From Bacillota bacterium (GTDB lineage: Bacteria; Bacillota_E; JAJZYS01; JAJYTV01), in NCBI GenBank assembly GCA_021845645.1, contig JAJZVM010000007.1, positions 1 to 64,000 of the forward strand: a stretch of 64,000 nucleotides of DNA, written 5' to 3'. A program made the translations under genes and the position numbers. The notes beneath the pieces were generated by a model. That model made no database searches. It was not told the origin of the DNA and saw nothing but the letters and a program-made list of their open reading frames with translations. This document shows positions 44,833 through 53,577 of this stretch, piece after piece; the stretch's first letter is position 1, and each line of letters begins with the position of its first letter.

Positions 44833-45834
44833 ATGGAACTGAGCGGCAGACGCAAGGCGGCCATTCTCATGGCCGGACTCGGGCCTGAGGTCGCCGCACA
44901 GGTCTACAAGCACCTCGGAGACCAGGAGATCGAGCAGGTCACCGTCGAGCTCGCCCGCGCGGAGGAAACCCGCGCCGAGGAGCGGATGGCCGTGCTCGAG
45001 GAGTTCCGCGACATGCGCGAGGCCGGCAGCTACATCGACGAAGGCGGCATCGCGTACGCGCGGGCGATCCTCGAGCGGGCGCTCGGGGCCGGTCGCGCCA
45101 AGGAGATCCTGGACCGGCTGACATCATCTCTCGCACCCAGGCCGTTCGACACCCTGCGCAACGCGGACCCAATGCAGCTCCTGACCTTCCTGCAGGGTGA
45201 GCACCCGCAGACGATCGCGCTTGTCCTAGCGTACATCCGGGCGGATGCCGCCGCGATGGTGCTGAAGAACCTGCCGCCGGACCTGCAGGCCGACGTGGCG
45301 CGGCGGATCGCCACGATGGAGCACACCAACCCGACGATCGTCGCCGAGGTCGAGGCGATGCTCGAGGGCAAGATGGTCACGCTGTTCGGCGGCGACCTCT
45401 CCCAGCCCGGCGGCGTCGACGTGATGGTGGCCGTCCTGAACCAGGTGGACCGCTCCACCGAGCGGACGATCCTGCAGAGCCTCGAGGAGAAGAACCCGGA
45501 GCTCGCCGACGAGATCAGGCGCCGCATGTTCCTGTTCGAGGACTTCGCGCAGGTGGAGGACCGCTTCATCCAGCGCATCATCCGCGAGGTGGACCAGCAG
45601 GACCTGGTGCTTGCCCTGAAGGGCGCGTCGGACACCATTTCCCAGACCTTCTACCGCAACATGTCCCAGCGCATGGCCGAGGTCGTGCGCGAGGACCTCA
45701 AGTTCCTCGGCGCGGTGCGCCTGCGCGATGTGGAAGCTGCCCAGCAGCGGATCGTCGCGATCGCCCGCAGGCTGGAGGAAGAGGGCGAGATCATCATGTC
45801 GCACGGCGGAGGATCAGATGAGATCATTTCCTGA
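44833..45834 (+). CDS. fliG: Flagellar motor switch protein FliG
   Basis: 333 residues with the three FliG domains. The N-terminal part GRRKAAILMAGLGPEVAAQV binds FliF, the middle HPQTIALVLAYI and the EHTNPTIVAEVEAMLE helix contact FliM, and the C-terminal FEDFAQVEDRFIQRIIREVD helix carries the charged torque residues that meet MotA. GGAGGCCGGGG precedes the ATG. It overlaps fliH by 17 bases. Confidence 0.97.
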   Translation: MELSGRRKAAILMAGLGPEVAAQVYKHLGDQEIEQVTVELARAEETRAEERMAVLEEFRDMREAGSYIDEGGIAYARAILERALGAGRAKEILDRLTSSLAPRPFDTLRNADPMQLLTFLQGEHPQTIALVLAYIRADAAAMVLKNLPPDLQADVARRIATMEHTNPTIVAEVEAMLEGKMVTLFGGDLSQPGGVDVMVAVLNQVDRSTERTILQSLEEKNPELADEIRRRMFLFEDFAQVEDRFIQRIIREVDQQDLVLALKGASDTISQTFYRNMSQRMAEVVREDLKFLGAVRLRDVEAAQQRIVAIARRLEEEGEIIMSHGGGSDEIIS

Positions 45835-46528
45835 GCGCAGGCCGCGCGTGATCAAGGCGCAGCAGCTGGTGCAGAAGGGCCCCGGGGCCCCCCTGCGCAG
45901 TCCTGCCGCCATGGGTCCGGCGCGGGCCGACTCCGCCAGTACGGCCGACCACATCATCCAGGTCGCGCGACAGGTCGCGCGGGCAACCTTGAGCATCGCC
46001 CAGCGCGATGCCGACCACCTGCGCCGCCAAGCCGAGCGCGAGGCGAAGCGCCACGGCTTCGAGGCGGGCCGCAAGGCAGGGTATGCCGAGGGGCTGCGGG
46101 CGGCCGAGCAGGACGCGCAGCGCATCATCGCCCAGTCGGAGGCGTCGGCGAAGGAAGTCCTGAGCCGCGCCGAGGCCGAGATCGGGCAGCTCGCCTGCGA
46201 GGTGGCGGCACACCTTCTCGGCGTGCAGCTCATGCTCAACCCCGAGGTCGTGGAACGGGCCGTGCTCGAGGTGCTCCAGGAAGCGCCGCAGAAGGGCCCC
46301 GTCTCCATCGAGGTGTCCCCTGTCGACCTCGAACGCGCACTGAAGGCCCTGCCGGCCTTCCGCGGCGCCGTCGGCTCGGGCGCCGAGGTCACGCTCCAGG
46401 AAGACCCGTCGCTGCCGCAGGGCGGCCTCAGGGTCTCCGGCCCGCAAGGGGTTGTCGAGCGCAACTGGCACGAGGGGCTCGTTGCGATCTCGCAGGCCTT
46501 CGAGGAGGTGGCGCACCGTGGCATTTGA
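45818..46528 (+). CDS. fliH: Flagellar assembly protein FliH
   Basis: 236 residues from the ATG at 45818, with GGAGGAT upstream, inside the end of fliG. A long charged helical region (AGRKAGYAEGLRAAEQDAQ with Gly-repeat spacing) leads to the C-terminal domain with VSPVDLERALKALP and a VERNWHEGLVAIS end. FliH is the stalk that ties the FliI ATPase to the C ring. Confidence 0.92.
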   Translation: MRSFPERRPRVIKAQQLVQKGPGAPLRSPAAMGPARADSASTADHIIQVARQVARATLSIAQRDADHLRRQAEREAKRHGFEAGRKAGYAEGLRAAEQDAQRIIAQSEASAKEVLSRAEAEIGQLACEVAAHLLGVQLMLNPEVVERAVLEVLQEAPQKGPVSIEVSPVDLERALKALPAFRGAVGSGAEVTLQEDPSLPQGGLRVSGPQGVVERNWHEGLVAISQAFEEVAHRGI

Positions 46529-47828
46529 GCTCGACCGCTACCGTGCCGCCATGCGCGATGTACCGGGGCGCCAGGAGTACGGCAAGGTGGTGGAGGCCGT
46601 CGGCCTCTCCATCCAGTCGCAGGGTCCCCAGGCCGCGCTCGGCGAGCTCTGCTTCATCGAGCAGCCCGGGAGCGGCGAGTCGCTGCCTGCGGAGGTCGTC
46701 GGTTTCCGCGAGGGGCGTGTCATCCTGATGCCGCTCGGCCGCGGCCATGACATCACGCCGGGGGCGCTCGTGCGCCCGGCGCACCAGCCGCTCTCGATCC
46801 CCGTCGGCGAAGGGCTGATCGGACGCGCCGTCGACGCGTTCGGGGCACCGATCGACGGGCAGCCCGCGATCGCAGCCGACCTCCGCATCCCGACCGAGAG
46901 GCCGGCGCCGAACCCGCTCGAGCGTCCGCTGATCCGGGACGTCCTGCCCACGGGCGTCAGGGCGATCGACGCCTTGACGACGCTTGGCGCGGGACAGCGC
47001 ATCGGCATCTTCTCAGGACCGGGCGTCGGCAAGAGCGTGCTGCTCGGCATGATGGCCAGGGGCTCGGCGGCCGACGTCGCGGTGATCGCGCTTGTCGGCG
47101 AACGCGGCCGCGAGGTGCAGGAGTTCGTCTCGCGCGATCTCGGCCCCGAGGGCATGGCCCGCAGCGTCGTGGTCGTCGCCACCTCGGACGAGCCGGCGCT
47201 CGTCCGGGTGCAGGCCGCCTTCACCGCCACGGCGATCGCGGAGTACTTCCGCGACCGCGGCCGGCGGGTGCTGCTCCTGTTCGACTCCCTGACGCGCGTC
47301 GCCACGGCCCAGCGCGAGGTGGGGCTCGCGGCCGGCGAACCGCCGGCCACCCGCGGCTACCCGCCGTCGGCGTTCGCCATCCTGCCGCGGCTTCTCGAGC
47401 GTGCCGGCACGGCGCCGCTCGGCTCGATCACAGGCTTTTACACCGTGCTCGTGGAGGGCGACGACCTGCAGGAGCCGATCGCCGATGCCGCACGCAGCGT
47501 GCTCGACGGCCACATCGTGCTGTCGCGCGAGCTGGCGGATGCGGGCGTCTTCCCGGCCATGGATGTCAGCCGCTCGATCTCCCGCGTCATGCGGCAGATC
47601 GTCACGCCGGAGCACCAGGACCTATCGCAGAAGCTGAAGGGCCACTGGTCGCTCTACGAGGAGGCGAAGGACCTCATTCGCATCGGCGCCTACCAGGCGG
47701 GTGCGAGCCCGCAGGTGGACGAGGCTGTCGCCATGCGGCCGCGCATCGTGGAGTTCCTGCGCCAGGGGGAGCAGGAGGTCGTGCCGTTCGACGCAGCGGT
47801 CCAGGTACTCCAGGAGCTCTGCCGATGA
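46518..47828 (+). CDS. fliI: Flagellum-specific ATPase FliI
   Basis: 436 residues from GTG 46518, overlapping fliH, with GAGGAGGTGG upstream. The P-loop GPGVGKSVLLGMMARG is near residue 166, Walker B in RRVLLLFDSLTRVATAQRE, followed by PPSAFAILPRLLERAG. It is the F1-beta-like ATPase of the flagellar export gate, acting with FliH and FliJ. All catalytic motifs are intact. Confidence 0.97.
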   Translation: MAFELDRYRAAMRDVPGRQEYGKVVEAVGLSIQSQGPQAALGELCFIEQPGSGESLPAEVVGFREGRVILMPLGRGHDITPGALVRPAHQPLSIPVGEGLIGRAVDAFGAPIDGQPAIAADLRIPTERPAPNPLERPLIRDVLPTGVRAIDALTTLGAGQRIGIFSGPGVGKSVLLGMMARGSAADVAVIALVGERGREVQEFVSRDLGPEGMARSVVVVATSDEPALVRVQAAFTATAIAEYFRDRGRRVLLLFDSLTRVATAQREVGLAAGEPPATRGYPPSAFAILPRLLERAGTAPLGSITGFYTVLVEGDDLQEPIADAARSVLDGHIVLSRELADAGVFPAMDVSRSISRVMRQIVTPEHQDLSQKLKGHWSLYEEAKDLIRIGAYQAGASPQVDEAVAMRPRIVEFLRQGEQEVVPFDAAVQVLQELCR

Positions 47829-48265
47829 CACGGCAAGGGCGCCTGGAGCGCCTGCTCAAGCTGCGCCGGCACGAGCGCGACATGGCGGCGCTCGCCATGC
47901 GTCGCGCGCAGGCCCAGGCCGGGGAGGCCGAAGCGGCCGCGCAGGCGGCGCGCGAGAGGCGCCGGGAGGCGGAGCGCCGGCTCGCGCAGGCGGCCGGCGG
48001 ACCGCAAAGCGTGCAGGAGTTCCTGCAGGGGCGCTTCGAGGTGCTCGAGCGGCTCGACCAGGAGCGGTTGCAGGACCTCCAGGCGCGTCGCATGCACCGC
48101 GCCCTCGCCCTTCGCCGCACGGATCTGCGGCGCGCGATGGTGCGCGAGGAGCAGATCCGCCATCTGGGCGACGGCGAGCGAAGGCGGGAGCGGGCCGCCG
48201 GGTTCCAGAGCGAGCAGAAGGCCCTCGACGATCTCAGGCGGGAGGAGGCTGGGCAGCCATGGTGA
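47825..48265 (+). CDS. fliJ: Flagellar export chaperone FliJ
   Basis: 146 residues, ATG overlapping the fliI stop by four bases. The protein is almost one continuous Arg/Ala/Glu-rich coiled coil (RLLKLRRHERDMAALAMRRAQAQ region), as expected of FliJ, the central stalk of the export ATPase. It was assigned by position and coiled-coil character, because FliJ is weakly conserved. Confidence 0.9.
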   Translation: MTRQGRLERLLKLRRHERDMAALAMRRAQAQAGEAEAAAQAARERRREAERRLAQAAGGPQSVQEFLQGRFEVLERLDQERLQDLQARRMHRALALRRTDLRRAMVREEQIRHLGDGERRRERAAGFQSEQKALDDLRREEAGQPW

Positions 48266-49722
48266 TCGCCGCGATCGGCTCCCTTCCGGCGGCGTCCGGT
48301 GCGACCGGTCCCTCCCATGCCACATCCGGCAAGGGGCTCTTCAAGGACGCCCTGCGCACCGCTGTGGCAGGAACCGCCGCATCTCCCTCATCTCCCTCAG
48401 CCACCCAGGAGAAGAGCCGGCACACCAGCCGGACCGAGACCCCTTGGCTCGGCGTCGGCACCACCTTCGCGGACGTCACCCTCCCAGTGAAGGCTGCGGC
48501 GGGCCAGGCGGCTGAAGCGGCGGACACGACCGACCCGACCGGACGCACGGGGCGCGGCACAGCGGCGCCTGCGCCGGGCCTGTCCACACGAGCCGTGGGC
48601 GCCGCAGGCGCCAAGGCGCCCGTTGGAGCCGCGCCGAGCGTGCAGGCGGGTCTCGCGGCGGTGCGGGACGCATCGCCCGCCGCCGCACCCGCGTCCATGT
48701 CCGCGCAAGCCGTGTCGGCCGAGCTCCCGGCACCCCGCGAGAGCCTACCGGCGACGGCCGTCGCCGCACACATCCCTGCGGCGCAGACGGCATCCCGCAG
48801 CCTGTCCGCTGCGGCGCCTGCGCTGGAGGGAGCTGCCCAGCGCCTGCCGGCTGCGCCCAAGGCGGGTGCCGTCACGGCGGTGGCCGAGAGTGCCGCCCAG
48901 CGCCTGCCGGCTGCGCCCAAGGCGGGTGCCGACACGGCGGTGGCCGAGAGTGCTGCCCAGCGCCTGCCGGCTGTGCTTCAGAAGGGTGCCGTTACGGCGG
49001 TGGCCGAGGGCGCTGCCCAGCGCCCGTCGGCAGCGCTCCAGACGGGCGCTGTCACGGCTGCCGCCGAGACGGCGGCACGCGTCGCGAACGCGGAGGGCCG
49101 CTCCCTCGCGACGTCGGCTGCGCCGGCCGCGGGGCTGTCGCAAAAGGGTTCCGCCCAGGAGACGCCGGTTGCGGCGGCCGCCGGCGCGCCGCGGGTCCAT
49201 TCCACCCCATCGGCGGCCGCCTCGGCCCCGATGGAGGGAGGGACGCAGTCCCTGCAGCATCGGGACCGTTCGTCAGCGGGAGTTATGGCGAGCGGCGGCG
49301 AAACTGGTCGACCGGTGGCAGTGGGACAACCTCAGCCGTCGGTGGTTGTGGAGACCGGTGCGGGAGAAGCGGCCGGTGCGACGCAGGCCGACGCGGCGCA
49401 CGTCGCCGCACAGGTGGCTGCCGCCGCCCAACGGGCCGCTGCGAGCATGGACGCCGGCACCGCGTCGGTCCGCCTGCAGCTCGACCCGCCCCAGCTCGGC
49501 CACGTGCAGATCACCCTGCGCGCCGCGCAGGACGGGATCGTCGCGGTGCTGCGAGCGGAGAGCCCGGCCGCCGTCGCCGTGCTGCAGGGAGGGCAGGAGG
49601 ACCTGCGCCAGCGCCTCGGGGCCCTCGGCTTCAAGGCGAGCGCGGTCGAGGTGGCGCCGGCGGAGCGGCCCAGGATCGTCGTGGCGAGCGGCAGGAGCTC
49701 GGCTGGGAGGAGGAGCGGCTAG
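48259..49722 (+). CDS. fliK: Flagellar hook-length control protein FliK
   Basis: 487 residues from ATG 48259, overlapping fliJ by seven bases. The long N-terminal part is low-complexity Ala/Ser/Pro/Thr, with four 20-residue tandem repeats in about residues 195-274. The C-terminal 130 residues hold the substrate-switch domain: SVRLQLDPPQLGHVQITLRA, then AVLRAESPAAVAVLQGGQ and LRQRLGALGFKASAVEV. The N-terminal part acts as the molecular ruler in characterised FliK proteins, so repeat number could affect hook length. Confidence 0.93.
   Translation: MVIAAIGSLPAASGATGPSHATSGKGLFKDALRTAVAGTAASPSSPSATQEKSRHTSRTETPWLGVGTTFADVTLPVKAAAGQAAEAADTTDPTGRTGRGTAAPAPGLSTRAVGAAGAKAPVGAAPSVQAGLAAVRDASPAAAPASMSAQAVSAELPAPRESLPATAVAAHIPAAQTASRSLSAAAPALEGAAQRLPAAPKAGAVTAVAESAAQRLPAAPKAGADTAVAESAAQRLPAVLQKGAVTAVAEGAAQRPSAALQTGAVTAAAETAARVANAEGRSLATSAAPAAGLSQKGSAQETPVAAAAGAPRVHSTPSAAASAPMEGGTQSLQHRDRSSAGVMASGGETGRPVAVGQPQPSVVVETGAGEAAGATQADAAHVAAQVAAAAQRAAASMDAGTASVRLQLDPPQLGHVQITLRAAQDGIVAVLRAESPAAVAVLQGGQEDLRQRLGALGFKASAVEVAPAERPRIVVASGRSSAGRRSG
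48841..49080 (+). repeat. Four 60-bp tandem repeats inside fliK
   Basis: Units at 48841-48900, 48901-48960, 48961-49020 and 49021-49080. The first two differ at only two positions, and later copies diverge progressively. The encoded unit is about RLPAAPKAGAVTAVAESAAQ. The 60-bp period keeps frame, so gain or loss of a unit would change FliK by 20 residues. Confidence 0.95.
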
Positions 49723-50133
49723 ATGTCCGTCAACGGAATCGGAGGATCGAGCAGCAGCACCAGCAGCGGGCAGACGAGCCAGACCGGCATCAACGGCCTG
49801 AACCAGAACGACTTCCTGCAGCTGCTGGTCGCGCAGATGCAGAACCAGGACCCGACGAACCCGGTGTCGAGCGACCAGTTCCTGCAGGAGATGGCCTCCT
49901 TCACGGAGGTCGTCGACATCTCGCAGCTCCAGACCCTGACGCAGTCGATCCTGTCGAACGAGGTGGCGACCCAGGGACTCGATCTCCTGGGCAAGCAGGT
50001 GACCGCCCAGACGACCTCCGGGACGCAGGTCAGCGGCACCGTGACGGAGCTCACCATGGTCCAGGGCCAGCCGATGCTGACGATCAACGGCACGCAGCTG
50101 CCCGTCAGCCAGGTCGTTTCGGTCCAGTCTTAA
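49723..50133 (+). CDS. flgD: Flagellar hook capping protein FlgD
   Basis: 136 residues, ATG directly after the fliK stop. The conserved block NQNDFLQLLVAQMQNQDP and FLQEMASFTEVVDIS is the FlgD N-terminal domain; the C-terminal beta domain is reduced to about 50 residues. FlgD caps the growing hook. This short form is common in Bacillota. Confidence 0.95.
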   Translation: MSVNGIGGSSSSTSSGQTSQTGINGLNQNDFLQLLVAQMQNQDPTNPVSSDQFLQEMASFTEVVDISQLQTLTQSILSNEVATQGLDLLGKQVTAQTTSGTQVSGTVTELTMVQGQPMLTINGTQLPVSQVVSVQS

Positions 50134-50163
50134 GGCCCGCGGCGCGAGAGGAGGGGGGACGGG

Positions 50164-51114
50164 ATGGCGAAGGCGCGCGCGAGCGAGGTCTCAGGTCTCA
50201 AGGCACCGCCGCACGTCTACGACTTCCGCCGCTCCCGCAGGCTCTCCGCCGACCAGATGCGCTCCCTCGAGCGCATGCACGAGCATTTCGCCGGCCTTCT
50301 CGGCACCTACCTCACCGCATACCTCCGCACGCGCGTCACCTGCGAGCTCAGGGACGTGGTGCAGACGGTGTTCGAGGACGTGGTGCGCTCCCAGCCCGCG
50401 CGCAGCATCGTCGCCACGCTGGCGGCCGAGCCGCTCACCGGCGCACAGCTGATGCGCCTCAGCCCGTCGCTCGGCCACGCCCTCATCGACCGCCTGCTCG
50501 GCGGGTCCGGCGACGTGTCGGTCGAGGACCGGCCGTTCACCGACATCGACGTGCACGTGCTGGAGCGCGGCCTGCCGGTCTTCCTCGAGGCCCTGGGCGA
50601 GAGCTGGGCAGGCGTCGAGCGCCTGCACCCCACCATCCGCCTGCTCGAGGCGTCACCGCAGTTCCTGCGGCTGGTCGGCCCGCAGGAGGCCATCGTCCAG
50701 ATCGATATCGAGATCTCATTCGCGCACCACTCAGGGGACCTCACCTTCGTCGTGCCGTACGAGTCCCTCAAGCCGATCCTGCCGAAGCTCACCTCCGTCG
50801 CGCTCCTTACGGAGCAGAACGAGGACCGCCCCGCCGACCTCGAGGGGGCAAGGCTCTTGCGGGCGGCGGCGCTCGGCATCGAGCTGGACCTGACGGCGGT
50901 CGTGGGTACGACGAACCTGACGGTGGCCGACTTCATCGGACTTTCCGCCGGCGATGTCGTGTTGCTCGACCAGAGCGCCATGGATCCCTTCCAGGTGCTG
51001 GTCGAGGGACGTTCCAAGTTTTTGGCCAGGCCTTTTGTCAGGAGCCGGCGGCTCTGCCTCGTGATCGAGAGCCGCGTCGAGGAGAGCGAGGGGGACCAGA
51101 AGCTTGCTGAATGA
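50164..51114 (+). CDS. fliM: Flagellar motor switch protein FliM
   Basis: 316 residues with GAGGAGGGGGGACGGG upstream. The middle CheC-like domain shows in YDFRRSRRLSADQMRSLERM and HEHFAGLLGTYLTAYLR, and a SpoA-type domain lies at the end (VLLDQSAMDPFQVLVEGRSKFLARP, read as two parts). The very N-terminus lacks an obvious LSQxEIDALL CheY-P-binding motif, which FliM proteins usually have. Phospho-CheY may therefore act through another partner. Confidence 0.94.
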   Translation: MAKARASEVSGLKAPPHVYDFRRSRRLSADQMRSLERMHEHFAGLLGTYLTAYLRTRVTCELRDVVQTVFEDVVRSQPARSIVATLAAEPLTGAQLMRLSPSLGHALIDRLLGGSGDVSVEDRPFTDIDVHVLERGLPVFLEALGESWAGVERLHPTIRLLEASPQFLRLVGPQEAIVQIDIEISFAHHSGDLTFVVPYESLKPILPKLTSVALLTEQNEDRPADLEGARLLRAAALGIELDLTAVVGTTNLTVADFIGLSAGDVVLLDQSAMDPFQVLVEGRSKFLARPFVRSRRLCLVIESRVEESEGDQKLAE

Positions 51115-52099
51115 TCAGGACCTCTCCACCTATGGCATCGTACAGAACCTCGCCTGGGGCGGGGCGGTCCCGGTGCTGGCGGACCGCCTGGGCTGGGATG
51201 CCCAGGCGGTCGTCAGCCGGGTGCGCGAGGGGGAGGCGCCAAAGGCGCCGACGCGCGTCTACAGGCTGAGCGGCCAGATCTCCCAGGAGGGCGTGCTCGA
51301 GTTCGACGAGGCGATCTACGCGGTGCTGCAGGACGAGGGAGCGGACCAGGTCGCCGAGGCGTGCCTCAAGATGCTCGCCGAAGTCCTGCGGCGCGAGGTG
51401 GAGGTGCGGCTGGGGCCGGTGCCGGAGGGGGGTTCCTCCCTGGACGGCAGCTGGGTCCAGACGTCGGTGCGCGTCCTGGTGGGCGAGAACACCTACGAGG
51501 TCGCCCAGTACGTGCGCCCGACCGACGTGGGCGAGGTGGTGGCGGCCTTCTCCACGGAGGACGGCGCCGAGACGCCCGAGGCGCCCCAGGACGTGCTGCC
51601 GGGCGGCGAGGAGCTCCTGACCCCCGACATGCTGCTCGGGGCAGGCTTCGAGGGCGAAGCACCGTCGGCACCGGCGCCGGCGCCCGCCGCCCCCGCCGTT
51701 TCCGTCGGCCCCGCGCCGTCAGGCTGGGGCGTCGAGGAGACGGCTGCCGCTGCGGCCCCTCCGGTGGCCTTCGAGGTGCAGCAGTGGCCCGAGCTGCCCC
51801 AGGAGCGCCCGCAGATCGCGCAGCCGGCCACCCTCAGCATCCTCTACGACGTGCCGCTCATGGTGCGCGCGGAGCTCGGGCGCACGCAGCGCCGCGTCGA
51901 GGAGATCATCACCCTTGGACCGGGCTCCGTCATCGATCTGGACCGCATGGTCGGCGACATGGTCGACATCTACGCCAACGGCCAGTGGGTCGCCAAGGGT
52001 GAGGTCGTCGTGGTCGAGGAGAACTTCGGCGTGCGCATCACCGAGATCGGCACGGCGAGCGAGCGCGTCTCGAAGCTGCGCCTGCGGGAGGGGAGCTGA
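51104..52099 (+). CDS. fliN: Flagellar motor switch protein FliN with long N-terminal extension
   Basis: 331 residues, TTG start overlapping fliM by 11 bases. Only the last 90 residues are the SpoA/FliN domain (LSILYDVPLMVRAELGRTQR, ITLGPGSVIDLDRMVGD, VDIYANGQWVAKGEVVVVEE in pieces). The first 150 residues form a separate alpha/beta domain, then an Ala/Pro linker of about 80 residues follows. In Bacillus FliY the extra part is CheC-like with phosphatase motifs; I do not see those motifs here. Confidence 0.9.
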   Translation: MLNDQDLSTYGIVQNLAWGGAVPVLADRLGWDAQAVVSRVREGEAPKAPTRVYRLSGQISQEGVLEFDEAIYAVLQDEGADQVAEACLKMLAEVLRREVEVRLGPVPEGGSSLDGSWVQTSVRVLVGENTYEVAQYVRPTDVGEVVAAFSTEDGAETPEAPQDVLPGGEELLTPDMLLGAGFEGEAPSAPAPAPAAPAVSVGPAPSGWGVEETAAAAAPPVAFEVQQWPELPQERPQIAQPATLSILYDVPLMVRAELGRTQRRVEEIITLGPGSVIDLDRMVGDMVDIYANGQWVAKGEVVVVEENFGVRITEIGTASERVSKLRLREGS

Positions 52100-52100
52100 C

Positions 52101-52547
52101 TTGCTGATCCTCCAGCAAGAGGTGCCGGGCGTGCCGCTCGGCGCCTGGTTCGTCGCGCTCATATTCCTGGCCGCCCTGGCCGGCATCGCCTACTGGCTCG
52201 TGCAGATGGTGCGCCAGGGCCAGGGACGGATCGGCCAGACGTCGGGCATGCGCGTCATCGGGCGCCTGCCGCTCTCGATGAACCAGTCGGTCGTGCTGGT
52301 GGCGGTGGGCGGCGAGGTGCTGCTGCTCGGCGTCGGACAGCGGGTGGAGCTCCTCTGGCGCATCGAGGACCCCGAACTCAGGGAGAGCGTGCTGAGCGAG
52401 ATGGCGCCCGAGCCCGGCGGGGTGCCGCTGGCGGCGACGCTCAGCCGGCTGCAGGACACCGACTTCCGCGGCCTTCTCGAAGACAGTCTTCGCCGCGTTC
52501 GCGAAGGGCGCAGCCTGCGCCGGGAGCGCGGCGACCGCGATGGCTAG
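52101..52547 (+). CDS. fliO: Flagellar biosynthetic protein FliO
   Basis: 148 residues from TTG 52101, behind GGGAGGGGAG, right after fliN. One membrane helix (LGAWFVALIFLAALAGIAYW) is followed by the FliO cytoplasmic core with GRLPLSMNQSVVLVAVGG and VLLLGVGQRVELLW. FliO assists assembly of the FliP ring. Its stop overlaps fliP. Confidence 0.9.
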   Translation: MLILQQEVPGVPLGAWFVALIFLAALAGIAYWLVQMVRQGQGRIGQTSGMRVIGRLPLSMNQSVVLVAVGGEVLLLGVGQRVELLWRIEDPELRESVLSEMAPEPGGVPLAATLSRLQDTDFRGLLEDSLRRVREGRSLRRERGDRDG

Positions 52548-53289
52548 AGGGACGTGGCTCCCGATCCTCGGCCTTGCGGCACTCCTGCTCCTGCTGCCCT
52601 CTCACGCCTTCGCCGCGTCGCCGGTGCCGGCCCCGACCGGCCCTTCGGTCGCGCACGCCCTGCAGACGAACCCGCAGATCAGCCTTCTCGCGCTCCTTTC
52701 GCTGCTCGCGGTGCTGCCGGGCGCCGTGCTGCTGATGACCTCCTTCACCCGCATCGTCGTCGTCCTCTCCCTGCTGCGCACCGCGCTCGGCCTCAACCAG
52801 GTGCCGCCGAACCAGGTGATCATCGGCCTCGCCCTCTTCCTCACCCTCTTCACGATGGCCCCGACGCTCTCCAAGGTGGAGTCGTCCGCCGTCACGCCCT
52901 ACCTTGCGGGCCGCATCACGGTGACCCAGGCGGCGGCCCGGGCGGAGGCGCCCGTCAAGCAGTTCCTCGCCGCAGGCACGCGCCAGCAGGATCTCGCCAT
53001 CTTCCTGGCCGCCCAGAGCGGCAAGAGCCAGGTGCAGTCGCTCAAGGACGTCCCCCTCACGGCCCTCGTGCCGGCCTACACCATCAGCCAGCTGACGATC
53101 GCCTTCGAGATGGGCGTCCTGCTCTTCGTTCCGTTCGTCATCATCGACTTCATCGTGGCCTCGGTGCTGATGGCGCTCGGAATGATGATGGTGCCGCCGA
53201 CCCTGATCTCCCTGCCGCTCAAGCTGCTGCTCTTCGTGCTGATGAACGGCTGGGGCCTCGTCGTCCAGACCCTGATCTCGATGCACTAG
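52540..53289 (+). CDS. fliP: Flagellar export gate protein FliP
   Basis: 249 residues with a cleavable signal peptide (WLPILGLAALLLLLPSHAFA). FliP motifs: VLLMTSFTRIVVVLSLLRTA, LNQVPPNQVIIGLALFLT, LVPAYTISQLTIAFEMG, and the C-terminal PLKLLLFVLMNGWGLVVQTL. It forms the core of the export gate with FliQ and FliR. It overlaps fliO by eight bases. Confidence 0.97.
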   Translation: MARGTWLPILGLAALLLLLPSHAFAASPVPAPTGPSVAHALQTNPQISLLALLSLLAVLPGAVLLMTSFTRIVVVLSLLRTALGLNQVPPNQVIIGLALFLTLFTMAPTLSKVESSAVTPYLAGRITVTQAAARAEAPVKQFLAAGTRQQDLAIFLAAQSGKSQVQSLKDVPLTALVPAYTISQLTIAFEMGVLLFVPFVIIDFIVASVLMALGMMMVPPTLISLPLKLLLFVLMNGWGLVVQTLISMH

Positions 53290-53304
53290 AAAGGTGTGGG
53301 GCCG

Positions 53305-53577
53305 GTGAACATCGATAGCGTCTTCGGCGTCGCGCAGAACGGCCTGCTGACGGCGCTGCTGGTCGCGGCCCCGATCCTCGGCCTCGTGCTCCTCGTCGGC
53401 CTCGTCGTGAGTCTCCTGCAGGCGGTCACGGGCCTGCAGGAGCCGACGCTCTCCTTCGTGCCGAAGATCGCCGGCGTCGCGCTCGTGCTGATCGTGCTCG
53501 GGCCGTGGATGCTCGTGCAGCTCGTCGACTTCGCGGCGAACCTCTACGCCCACATCGGAGGCCTCGTCGGCCCATGA
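53305..53577 (+). CDS. fliQ: Flagellar export gate protein FliQ
   Basis: 90 residues with two membrane helices and the central LLQAVTGLQEPTLSFVPKI motif. GTG 53305 gives the standard N-terminus; GTG 53296 is an alternative but sits too close to AAAGG. It overlaps fliR by four bases. Confidence 0.95.
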   Translation: MNIDSVFGVAQNGLLTALLVAAPILGLVLLVGLVVSLLQAVTGLQEPTLSFVPKIAGVALVLIVLGPWMLVQLVDFAANLYAHIGGLVGP

